Assembly: GCA_030618945.1 (NCBI GenBank)
Contig: JAUXCI010000100.1
Span: 1-8,663, forward strand
Length of the DNA: 8,663 bases
Direction of reading: 5' to 3'
Origin: Flavobacteriaceae bacterium
GTDB taxonomy: Bacteria; Bacteroidota; Bacteroidia; Flavobacteriales; Flavobacteriaceae
A model generated the notes under the pieces. That model saw nothing but the letters and a program-made list of their open reading frames with translations. It was not told the DNA's origin and made no database searches. A program made the position numbers and the translations under genes. This document shows, piece by piece, positions 1 through 6,951 of the stretch. Every line of letters begins with the position of its first letter. The first letter of the stretch is position 1.

Positions 1-158
1 AACTCTTCAAAGCTGTCTTCATCAAGAAGCACTTCTATACGTTCTCTGGCAGTAAGTTTACCCTTGGCGTGCTGAGAATCGATTCTCTTTTCTCCTCCAC
101 CCATTTTAGCTTTAACTCTTTTTTCAATGAGTTCATTAATTTTTGTTTGATTAACCAT
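1..158 (-). CDS. Acyl-CoA carboxylase carboxyltransferase subunit (propionyl-CoA carboxylase beta / methylmalonyl-CoA decarboxylase alpha type), N-terminal fragment
   Basis: A partial gene that starts at ATG 158-156 and runs off the left edge after 52 full codons. The translation begins [20 protein letters not shown] and continues with [15 protein letters not shown] and [18 protein letters not shown]. The pattern [33 protein letters not shown] is the highly conserved N-terminus of biotin-dependent acyl-CoA carboxyltransferases (PccB/MmdA family, about 510-520 residues). In this family the domain transfers CO2 between carboxybiotin and propionyl-CoA. The fragment stops before the acyl-CoA and biotin binding regions, so PccB cannot be told from the alpha subunit of a Na+-pumping methylmalonyl-CoA decarboxylase. 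It lies 69 nt downstream of the epimerase gene on the same strand. That supports a propionyl-CoA/methylmalonyl-CoA role and probable co-transcription. Confidence 0.88.
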   Translation of the reverse strand, partial: MVNQTKINELIEKRVKAKMGGGEKRIDSQHAKGKLTARERIEVLLDEDSFEE

Positions 159-227
159 GGTTTAGGTTTTAAATGGTCTCTAAATTTATTTTATCTCCAG
201 CCTTTTTATATAGAAGGTGGCGCAATA

Positions 228-629
228 TTATTTTGAACAAAGTTCAGTTAGAACTCCATGTGTAGATTTTGGATGAAGAAATCCAATATTTAATCCTTCG
301 GCTCCTTTACGGGATACCTTGTCTACCAACTGAATGCCTTTTTCAGAGGCTTTTTCCAGTGCTGCTGAGGTATTGGGAACGGCAAATGCAATGTGATGTA
401 TACCCTCACCTTTTCTTTCAATATATTTTCCGATAGGCCCTTCTGGGGAAGTGCTTTCAAGAAGTTCAATTTTTGTATCGCCTACCTTGAAAAACGCAGT
501 TTTAACTTTTTGATCTGTTACTTCTTCAACAGAGTAACAGGTAAGACCCAAAACTTCTTCGTAATATTTTCTTGATTCTTCTATGCTTTTTACAGCGATT
601 CCGATGTGTTCAATGTGACTGATATTCAT
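228..629 (-). CDS. mce: Methylmalonyl-CoA epimerase
   Basis: 133 residues, the usual length for this enzyme, which interconverts (R)- and (S)-methylmalonyl-CoA between propionyl-CoA carboxylase and methylmalonyl-CoA mutase. It is a cytosolic vicinal-oxygen-chelate (glyoxalase-fold) protein. The two babab modules are visible: HIEHIGIAV with YYEEVLGL at the N-terminus, and GEGIHHIAFAV with IGFLHPKSTHGVLTEL at the C-terminus. By family comparison the metal ligands are His8, Glu55 (in IELLE), His79 (in HHIAF) and Glu129 (in LTEL), the last also a catalytic base. The ATG at 629 is the natural start, because HIEHIGIAV must lie at the very N-terminus, and a Bacteroidota-type promoter lies just upstream (667-693). 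The carboxyltransferase gene follows on the same strand, which supports this call over other glyoxalase-family enzymes. Confidence 0.93.
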   Translation of the reverse strand: MNISHIEHIGIAVKSIEESRKYYEEVLGLTCYSVEEVTDQKVKTAFFKVGDTKIELLESTSPEGPIGKYIERKGEGIHHIAFAVPNTSAALEKASEKGIQLVDKVSRKGAEGLNIGFLHPKSTHGVLTELCSK

Positions 630-666
630 TTTTTTTATTTTTGTTAGTGCCGTTTGAATTACCCGG

Positions 667-693
667 CAAAATTACTCATTAGATGGACTTCAA
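667..693 (-). promoter_or_regulatory. Candidate Bacteroidota-type promoter of mce
   Basis: Read on the minus strand, TAATTTTG (674-667) matches the Bacteroidota -7 box TAnnTTTG exactly. A TTG (693-691) preceded by TTT lies 16 bp upstream of it, a little shorter than the usual 17-23 bp. Initiation would fall near position 660, giving a leader of about 30 nt before the mce ATG at 629. The position fits well; the short spacing is the weak point. Confidence 0.45.
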
Positions 694-738
694 AATATGA
701 CAATTATCACTAACTGTAAACCGCAAATGACAAGTATG

Positions 739-755
739 AATTATTTCAAATAATT
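739..755. repeat. 17-bp all-AT-arm palindrome upstream of mce
   Basis: AATTATTT-C-AAATAATT is a perfect inverted repeat with 8-bp arms around one central base. It lies about 110 bp upstream of the mce start and about 155 bp past the end of the plug-protein gene. It has no GC stem and no T-run typical of a terminator. An operator is possible, but in AT-rich DNA it may be chance. The rest of the 281-bp gap (630-910) is AT-rich without a gene I can support, and I see no clear terminator for the gene ending at 911. Confidence 0.25.
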
Positions 756-910
756 ACCTAATATTTCTTAATTGTTGAATTCATATACCAGAAATGTTAA
801 ATTTTGTTCAAGAAAAATATGGAATTCTTATGAATTATTCACAAGGCATTGGCAAGTATTTGTATAAAATAACAGGCCCTGGAATACAGCTAAATTACGC
901 ATAAAATGAC

Positions 911-2179
911 TCAATTAAGAAGCTTTTTTGAGTTTGCTGATCCATGGCCGATTACCTGGTCATATCTGTCGCCAAATTTTCTGTAATAAACGATGACCGA
1001 ATAGTTATTTTCGGTTTGATAAAAAGAGCCTTCTACTTTGTAAGGATTGATCCTAAAATCCTTGTTAACTGCTACATAAGTATAATTGAAAAAACCCTGT
1101 TTGAATAACATTGTCGATTCATATAAACCACTTTTTTCATTATAGAACATTCTATTTTCCTCGGTGATTTGCCAATCGTTGAAGTTGCCGTAAACATAGA
1201 TCTCATCATTGTCTAAATTATCCTTGTATTGCAGGCTAAAATGGACAAAAGAATAATCGCCTTCGAGCGAAACATCTTGAGCATCAAGGGTTCTTAAGAC
1301 AAAATTACCATTAACATCAGGGTAGAAGGAGTAGGGCCGATTACCTCTTGCTTCATCCATATATAAGTAGGTGTTAAAAATATTATCACGCCTTGTTCTA
1401 AAAATGTTATTTGTGGCGCTTCGAATTTCTTTGGTATCAAAATACAGGTATTCATTACCCGCCCAATAAGATAGTCCGTCAACGTAATTATAAAGGAGTT
1501 GGGACCCTCTTACATATTTTGGCTTTACGTTTTTAATAACTGAGTTCCAGTCGTTATTCTGATAAACGTCTACTTTTATTTCCTGATAAGGATCGTTTAG
1601 AAATAAGTTTTGATGATTAATCACAAATTGAATGCTGTGCTTTTCATTTATGGTTGCTGCGTCAGTGCTTCTATGTGCCGTTACACCAACATTTACCTTG
1701 GGTTGGTACATGATAAAGCGTCTGGTAAAAAGAACGTTTCCGAAATCATCCAAAACACTGATCAAATAATTACCACTAATTTTGATCTTGTTATTTTTAT
1801 TGGGTATGCTCAGCTTATAGTGGGTGTAATATTGCAGGGTGTTGAAAGAATTTTGATAATTTCGTATGCGGTCAGTCGCAAACCCTGTCATGTATTCTGT
1901 GGAGGAAAGATTAGATATTTGCCAGTTATAGTCGCAGTGTTCAATACGGTAGGAGTAAATGTTTTCTCCTGCATTGATATCGTCAAAACTTAAGATCAAT
2001 TTTTCACCCAGCTTCACAATTGGGGCGTAAACTTCAGGGTCTAATGGCTTTAATACTACTGTTTTAATAAAAGGAGGAGGTGGAATGATATTGTTCCTTT
2101 GGGCACTAAGTGGCAGAAATATGATCGAAAATAAGCAAATCAGGACCGATTTTTTCAGGAAATAAAATACGTTGTTCAT
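911..2179 (-). CDS. Type IX secretion plug-type protein (DUF5103 family)
   Basis: 422 residues, beginning with a Sec signal peptide: Lys9-Lys10, a hydrophobic core at about 11-24, and a likely cleavage at LSA|Q after residue 26. The mature protein is rich in aromatic residues and beta strands. Family landmarks include YRIEHCDYNWQ (77-87), GSQLLYNY (225-232), the segment around LEGDYSFVHFSL (305-316), and the C-terminal YYRKFGDRYDQVIG (398-411). A module at about 325-372 with YVYGNFNDW (328-336) resembles the start of CBM48/AMPK-type glycogen-binding beta-sandwich domains. A member of this family in Flavobacterium johnsoniae was found plugging the SprA (Sov) translocon of the type IX secretion system, so an outer-membrane periplasmic-face location is inferred. 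The gene diverges from nqrA across a 209-bp gap. I recognise the family; the plug role for this protein is inferred from it. Confidence 0.85.
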   Translation of the reverse strand: MNNVFYFLKKSVLICLFSIIFLPLSAQRNNIIPPPPFIKTVVLKPLDPEVYAPIVKLGEKLILSFDDINAGENIYSYRIEHCDYNWQISNLSSTEYMTGFATDRIRNYQNSFNTLQYYTHYKLSIPNKNNKIKISGNYLISVLDDFGNVLFTRRFIMYQPKVNVGVTAHRSTDAATINEKHSIQFVINHQNLFLNDPYQEIKVDVYQNNDWNSVIKNVKPKYVRGSQLLYNYVDGLSYWAGNEYLYFDTKEIRSATNNIFRTRRDNIFNTYLYMDEARGNRPYSFYPDVNGNFVLRTLDAQDVSLEGDYSFVHFSLQYKDNLDNDEIYVYGNFNDWQITEENRMFYNEKSGLYESTMLFKQGFFNYTYVAVNKDFRINPYKVEGSFYQTENNYSVIVYYRKFGDRYDQVIGHGSANSKKLLN

Positions 2180-2388
2180 ATGAAACTTGTAATTTAAGCA
2201 ATAATTGGGAACATTCTTATCGTCCTGGTTATTATATTCAAAATTGATCTGTTAGACCTAAATAAATAAATTAAATGCTAATCTATAAAATATTAATTAT
2301 TAAATTTACACTCGATTAATAAACAATTATTTTTTCCTTTTTATTAGGCTTTGATGGCAAAAGGAAATTATATTTAACTAAGCAAAGT
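2180..2388. promoter_or_regulatory. Divergent intergenic region between the plug-protein gene and nqrA
   Basis: This 209-bp AT-rich region must hold the promoters for the plug-protein gene (leftward) and for the nqr operon (rightward). On the plus strand no exact TAnnTTTG is present. The near matches are TAAATTTA (2301-2308) and TATATTTA (2369-2376), each 7 of 8. The second has a TTG at 2351-2353 upstream, but it would leave almost no leader before the ATG at 2389. I cannot choose between them, and no operator or riboswitch is apparent. Confidence 0.35.
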
Positions 2389-3735
2389 ATGTCAACAGAC
2401 ATTAAAATTAAAAAGGGCTTAACTATTAAGCTCAAAGGAGTAGCCAACCATCAAATATCTCTGGCGAATCGCTCAAAAAAGTTTGTTATAAATCCACCTG
2501 CGTTTCACGGAATTCAACCCAAATTACTAGTCAAGATTGGTGATAAACTAAAGGTTGGTGACGCTGTTTTTTATGCCAAACAAAATGAACAGATCAAATT
2601 TACTTCTCCTATTAGCGGAGTGGTTAAGGATATTGTTCGCGGTGCAAAACGCAAGATATTATCCATTGAGATAAGTTCTGATACCAATGATACTTTTATT
2701 GATTTTGGCGCCAAAACCCCAGGTAAACTGGCTGGCCCCCAGGTTAAAGAATTATTATTGGAAAGTGGATGCTGGCCTATGATTAGGCAAAGACCATATG
2801 ATGTGATTGCCAATCCGTCGGATAATCCAAAATCTATATTTATTTCGGCCTATGCAACGGCGCCTTTGGCTGCTTCTCACCTTGTAACATTGGAAGGAAG
2901 GGAAAAGGAGTTTCAAGCAGGTGTTGACGCCTTATCGAAATTAACTGAAGGCCAGGTTCATTTATCAGTTGATGGTTCAGATTCTTTTCTGAATGGGATC
3001 AAAGGAGTGGTACTTCACAAGGTAAGTGGTAAACACCCTGCAGGAAATGTAGGAATTCAAATAGCAAAAGTTGACCCTGTGAATTCAGGAGAGAGAGTTT
3101 GGATAGTGGATCCACAGGACGTTGCGAATATTGGAAGCTTGTTTCTTACGGGAAAATACAATCCTACTAAGGTAATTGCGCTTACTGGAACTCAGGTTGA
3201 AAGTCCACAGTATTATACAGTAATTCAAGGTACACAGATTAAAGACATTGTAGCTGGTAAACTTAAATCAGGGAAAAGCAGGATTATCAGTGGGAATCCT
3301 CTCACCGGTACTACGGTTGATCTGAATGATACGATTGGTTTCTATCACGATTCGATAAGTGTTTTGCCCGAAGGCGATCACTACAGTTTCTTTGGATGGA
3401 TGCCATTTATTGGAAATCATAAATTTAGCATGAGCAGAACTTTCTTTTCATGGCTAACACCAAATAAGGAATACGATCTTGATACAAATTTAAATGGTGA
3501 AGAGCGTGCATTTGTAATAACGGGTGAAATGGAAAAAGTATTGCCCATGGATATTTTTCCAATGCAACTTTTAAAGGCAACCATGATCCAGGATATTGAG
3601 AAAATGGAAAATTTAGGAATCTACGAAGTAGCACCGGAAGATTTTGCATTGATCGATTTTATTAGTACTTCCAAGATTGAAGCTCAGCAAATTATTCGTG
3701 AAGGATTAGATTTAATGATAAAAGAAGTAGGTTAA
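2389..3735 (+). CDS. nqrA: Na+-translocating NADH:quinone oxidoreductase subunit A
   Basis: 448 residues, close to the roughly 446 of Vibrio NqrA. NqrA is the cytoplasmic subunit of the Na+-NQR complex that docks on NqrB and has been implicated in quinone interaction. Visible landmarks are the N-terminal IKIKKGLTIKLKG, and a barrel/biotinyl-lipoyl-like segment at about 40-95 with HGIQPKLLVKIGDKLKVGDAV followed by SPISGVVKDIVRGAKRKILSI. Further on are WPMIRQRPYDVIA, the central HPAGNVGIQIAKVDPVNSGE, GNPLTGT, and the C-terminal EVAPEDFALIDFISTSK with its helix to residue 448. No signal peptide or membrane span is seen, as expected. ATG 2389 is chosen because IKIKKGL is the conserved start. The stop TAA (3733-3735) abuts the nqrB ATG, so translation is likely coupled. 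This is the first gene of the operon. Confidence 0.97.
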   Translation: MSTDIKIKKGLTIKLKGVANHQISLANRSKKFVINPPAFHGIQPKLLVKIGDKLKVGDAVFYAKQNEQIKFTSPISGVVKDIVRGAKRKILSIEISSDTNDTFIDFGAKTPGKLAGPQVKELLLESGCWPMIRQRPYDVIANPSDNPKSIFISAYATAPLAASHLVTLEGREKEFQAGVDALSKLTEGQVHLSVDGSDSFLNGIKGVVLHKVSGKHPAGNVGIQIAKVDPVNSGERVWIVDPQDVANIGSLFLTGKYNPTKVIALTGTQVESPQYYTVIQGTQIKDIVAGKLKSGKSRIISGNPLTGTTVDLNDTIGFYHDSISVLPEGDHYSFFGWMPFIGNHKFSMSRTFFSWLTPNKEYDLDTNLNGEERAFVITGEMEKVLPMDIFPMQLLKATMIQDIEKMENLGIYEVAPEDFALIDFISTSKIEAQQIIREGLDLMIKEVG

Positions 3736-4878
3736 ATGAAATTTATTAGAAAACAATTAGATAAAATTAAACCTCACTTTGACAAAGGAGGGAAACTTGA
3801 GACATATGCTCCGGCATACTACGGAATAGAAACCTTTCTTTTTGTTCCAAACCATACCACAAAACACGGAGCTCATATTCGTGATGGAGTTGACCTCAAA
3901 AGAGTAATGATGGTTGTGGTCATAGCGTTGTTACCTGCACTTATATTCGGTATATGGAATATTGGATACCAGAATATGGGTGAGGGGAAAGAATTTTTGG
4001 AATATTTTATGTATGGTGCGATTAGATTCCTGCCAATGGTGATTGTTTCTTATGGGGTGGGGCTTGGAATTGAGTTTGCCTATGCTATTTTTAGAGGTCA
4101 TGAGGTAAACGAAGGTTATTTAGTAACCGGATTGTTAATCCCTATGATTATGCCAATTGATTTGCCTTTGTGGATGTTAGCCGTTTCGGTTGTATTTGCT
4201 GTATTAATTGGTAAAGAAGCCTTTGGTGGTACTGGAATGAATATTCTGAATCCAGCTTTGGTAGCAAGGGCCTTTGCATTATTCTCCTATGCACCTTATA
4301 TGTCGGGTAATACTGTTTGGGTGGCTGATTCGGTCGCAGATGGTGTTTCAGGCGAAACGGTATTAGGAGCTGTTGCAGGAGGTATTGCTCCAAATACAAG
4401 TGTATTTGACATGTTTATGGGTTATATGCCTGGTTCTGTTGGTGAGACCTCAGTTCTTATGATATTATTGGGAGCGGGATTGCTAATTATAACCGGAATT
4501 GCAAGTTGGAGAATTATGATTTCCTGTTTGGTGGGAGCTTCTTTAATGGGCTTCTTATTTAATATTATCGGTAGCAGTACCAATGAACTATTAAACTTTC
4601 CATGGTGGCAACACCTGATGGTTGGCGGATTTGCATTTGGTTTGGTTTTTATGGCTACAGATCCGGTAACGGCGGCTCAAACGAACAAAGGAAAATGGAT
4701 CTACGGATTTTTAATAGGAATTTTCGCTATTCTTATTCGAGTGGTGAACCCAACTTTGCCTGAAGGTATGATGATGGCGATTTTATTAATGAATGTCTTT
4801 GCTCCAACCATTGACCATTACATTATTGAAGCTAATGTGAAGAGAAGAAAAAAGAGATTACAAAAAGTTAACGTATAA
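3736..4878 (+). CDS. nqrB: Na+-translocating NADH:quinone oxidoreductase subunit B
   Basis: 380 residues, a polytopic inner-membrane subunit that carries a covalent FMN, bound riboflavin and the main ion path in characterised enzymes. Family motifs are KHGAHIRDGVDLKR (43-56), VNEGYLVTGLL (124-134), GKEAFGGTGMNILNPALVARAF (159-180), SVGETSVL, IASWRIM, and the C-terminal PWWQHLMVGGFAFG, FMATDPVTAAQTNKGKW, RVVNPTLPEGMM and FAPTIDHY. Several hydrophobic helices are evident, for example at about 56-78, 97-118, 144-160, 238-256, 260-280 and 320-337. The FMN attachment site is at Thr208 in DGVSGET, where the family normally has SGAT: Glu207 replaces Ala directly before the acceptor Thr (GAA at 4354-4356). 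The start ATG directly follows the nqrA stop, and the stop is 2 nt before nqrC. Confidence 0.97.
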   Translation: MKFIRKQLDKIKPHFDKGGKLETYAPAYYGIETFLFVPNHTTKHGAHIRDGVDLKRVMMVVVIALLPALIFGIWNIGYQNMGEGKEFLEYFMYGAIRFLPMVIVSYGVGLGIEFAYAIFRGHEVNEGYLVTGLLIPMIMPIDLPLWMLAVSVVFAVLIGKEAFGGTGMNILNPALVARAFALFSYAPYMSGNTVWVADSVADGVSGETVLGAVAGGIAPNTSVFDMFMGYMPGSVGETSVLMILLGAGLLIITGIASWRIMISCLVGASLMGFLFNIIGSSTNELLNFPWWQHLMVGGFAFGLVFMATDPVTAAQTNKGKWIYGFLIGIFAILIRVVNPTLPEGMMMAILLMNVFAPTIDHYIIEANVKRRKKRLQKVNV

Positions 4879-4880
4879 TT

Positions 4881-5576
4881 ATGGATAGGAATAGTAATTT
4901 ATACACATTTATTTTTGCGGTGATATTGGTTGTTGGTGTGGCTGCGGCTCTTGCCTTTACAGCAACTACCTTAAAACCATTGCAGGCAGAGAATGTGAAA
5001 AAGGAAAAAATGCAAAACATTTTATCCACCATTGGGGTAAATGTTAGTAGAGATGAGGCTGGGGCCCAATTTATGGATTTTGTAAAAGAAGAACTAGCCT
5101 TAAATGCAGACGGTTCGGTGAACGAAAATGTAGAGGCATTTAAGATAGAATTAATTAAAGAGACCAAAAGGCCAAAAGAACAACAGGCCTTTCCACTTTA
5201 TATAGCCGAGAAGGACGGTAAAAAATTCTATGTAATTCCCTTGTTTGGGGCAGGACTTTGGAAAGAAATTTGGGGTTATATAGCGCTGGACGATGACAAA
5301 AACACCATAGTGGGAGCTTCTTTTGATCATGCGGGTGAAACTGCTGGTTTGGGTGCAGAAATTAATCAATCCTGGTACGAGGACCAATATATTGGGAAAA
5401 CCATTTTTGATGAAGACAATAATTTTGTTTCAGTAAAAGCCGTTAAAGGAGGTGCTAAATCAGGTGATATGCATGGTGTAGACGGTATCTCAGGTGGAAC
5501 AATTACTTCAGACGCGGTAACCGATATGATCACTGAAAGATTAGAGAACTATTTACCATACTTTAAAAACAATTAA
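4881..5576 (+). CDS. nqrC: Na+-translocating NADH:quinone oxidoreductase subunit C
   Basis: 231 residues (Vibrio NqrC is about 257). It has one N-terminal membrane anchor (about residues 8-28) followed by a soluble periplasmic FMN-binding domain. The domain shows PLFGAGLWKEIWGYIALDDD (120-139), FDHAGETAGLGAEI (148-161, the family HxETxGLG motif) and the flavinylation motif DGISGGTITSDAV (201-213). Thr207 (codon 5499-5501) is the predicted residue that ApbE esterifies with FMN; the motif is SGGT rather than the SGAT of Vibrio. The subunit passes electrons between the NqrD/E iron-sulfur centre and the NqrB flavin. It lies 2 nt after nqrB, and its TAA stop shares its last A with the nqrD ATG. 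Confidence 0.96.
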   Translation: MDRNSNLYTFIFAVILVVGVAAALAFTATTLKPLQAENVKKEKMQNILSTIGVNVSRDEAGAQFMDFVKEELALNADGSVNENVEAFKIELIKETKRPKEQQAFPLYIAEKDGKKFYVIPLFGAGLWKEIWGYIALDDDKNTIVGASFDHAGETAGLGAEINQSWYEDQYIGKTIFDEDNNFVSVKAVKGGAKSGDMHGVDGISGGTITSDAVTDMITERLENYLPYFKNN

Positions 5577-6250
5577 TGATGGCAGGAAATAAAGAAGGTT
5601 TGTTTTCGCAAAAGAACAGGAGATTATTAATTGATCCCTTAGATGATGATAACCCGGTAACGGTTCAGGTCTTGGGTATTTGTTCAGCTTTAGCGATTAC
5701 GGTACAATTAAAAGCGGCTATTGTAATGTCGTTAGCGGTTTTGTTTGTTTTGGTATTTGGAAACTTATCTATTTCCTTAATGAGAAATTTGATTCCAAAT
5801 AGAATTCGGATTATTGTACAATTGATCGTAGTAGCCTTTTTGGTTATTCTGGTTGATCAGGTGTTGAAAGCTTATTCTTACGATGTAAGCAAGCAGCTTT
5901 CGGTATTTGTAGGGTTGATCATTACCAACTGTATTATCATGGGTAGATTTGAGGCTTTTGCCTTAGGAAATGGCCCGTGGAAATCGGTATTAGATGGTAT
6001 TGGTAATACCATTGGCTATGCCGTTATTTTGATCATTGTTTCTTTTTTTAGAGAATTATTAGGGTCAGGAAAACTTATGGGCTATGAGGTATTGGGTCAT
6101 AAAGGAAAATCTCTGGCAGAATCAACTGGTTTGTATCATTACGGATATGAGAATAATGGGTTTATGATGCTGGCACCGATGGCATTGATCACGGTAGGTA
6201 TTTTGATCTGGTTCCAAAGATCGAAGAATAGAAAACTGATCGAAGAGTAA
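5576..6250 (+). CDS. nqrD: Na+-translocating NADH:quinone oxidoreductase subunit D
   Basis: 224 residues (Vibrio NqrD is about 210), an integral membrane subunit of about six helices homologous to NqrE and to RnfA/RnfE. Family features are the start LFSQKNRRLLIDPLDDDNPV, LGICSALA with Cys36, LMRNLIPNRIRIIVQL, LIITNCIIMGR with Cys119, EAFALGNGPWKSVLDGIGN and SFFRELLGSGKLMG. Cys36 and Cys119 correspond to the pair that, with two cysteines of NqrE, holds the membrane-embedded [2Fe-2S] cluster. The start overlaps the nqrC stop (TAATG), implying coupled translation. A second ATG follows at 5579, so the true start could be one codon later. The extra residues compared with Vibrio are at the two ends. 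Confidence 0.96.
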   Translation: MMAGNKEGLFSQKNRRLLIDPLDDDNPVTVQVLGICSALAITVQLKAAIVMSLAVLFVLVFGNLSISLMRNLIPNRIRIIVQLIVVAFLVILVDQVLKAYSYDVSKQLSVFVGLIITNCIIMGRFEAFALGNGPWKSVLDGIGNTIGYAVILIIVSFFRELLGSGKLMGYEVLGHKGKSLAESTGLYHYGYENNGFMMLAPMALITVGILIWFQRSKNRKLIEE

Positions 6251-6307
6251 AAATAAAATTATAGTTAGCCTTTATAAAAAGTAGAGGAAGCATTAAAAAA
6301 ATAAAGC

Positions 6308-6925
6308 ATGGAAGCATTATTAAGTTTATTTGTCAAGAGCATTTTTATAGAAAATATGGTATTTGCCTATTTTCTTGGGATGTGCTCTTATCTTGCCGTT
6401 TCTAAAACGGTTAAAACTGCAGTTGGTTTAGGAGCCGCTGTAATTTTTGTTTTGACCATTACAGTACCTGTCAATTATCTTTTGGATACCTATATATTAA
6501 AAGAAGGCGCCTTGGTTTGGCTGGGCCCTGAATACGCTACGATTGATTTAAGTTTTTTAAGTTTTATTATGTTTATCGCAGTAATTGCTTCTATGGTACA
6601 ACTTGTTGAAATGATTGTTGAGCGATTTGCACCTGCGCTTTATAGTGCCTTGGGTATATTTCTTCCTTTGATCGCTGTTAACTGTGCTATTTTGGGAGGT
6701 TCACTATTTATGCAACAGAAAAACTTTATAACCGTTACAGAATCTGCAGTTTATGGATTAGGATCAGGTGTAGGCTGGTTTTTAGCCATTGTTGCCATTG
6801 CTGCTATCAGAGAAAAAATTGCCTATTCAAATGTTCCTAAACCATTAAAAGGACTTGGAATAACATTTATCATAACAGGATTGATGGCTATAGCTTTTAT
6901 GAGTTTTTCAGGAATTAAATTATAA
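6308..6925 (+). CDS. nqrE: Na+-translocating NADH:quinone oxidoreductase subunit E
   Basis: 205 residues, close to the family's usual length of about 198-202. It is an integral membrane partner of NqrD in inverted topology. Landmarks are [36 protein letters not shown] with Cys26, [42 protein letters not shown] with Cys126, and the C-terminal half with [19 protein letters not shown]. Cys26 and Cys126 are the expected NqrE ligands of the [2Fe-2S] cluster shared with NqrD. The ATG at 6308 lies 57 nt after nqrD, the largest gap in the operon. An AGAGGAAG sequence at 6283-6290 resembles a ribosome binding site but sits about 17 nt upstream, too far to be typical. Confidence 0.96.
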   Translation: MEALLSLFVKSIFIENMVFAYFLGMCSYLAVSKTVKTAVGLGAAVIFVLTITVPVNYLLDTYILKEGALVWLGPEYATIDLSFLSFIMFIAVIASMVQLVEMIVERFAPALYSALGIFLPLIAVNCAILGGSLFMQQKNFITVTESAVYGLGSGVGWFLAIVAIAAIREKIAYSNVPKPLKGLGITFIITGLMAIAFMSFSGIKL

Positions 6926-6951
6926 TATATTTATTAAAGATCATATAGATA

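Noticed and set aside
1610..1993. 127-codon open frame on the plus strand
   Set aside because: It lies wholly inside the plug-protein gene on the opposite strand, which has a signal peptide and family motifs; the antisense frame shows no domain.
2344..2353. TTAGGCTTTG upstream of nqrA as a -7 promoter box
   Set aside because: The TA and TTTG are separated by three bases rather than two, and no properly spaced TTG lies upstream.
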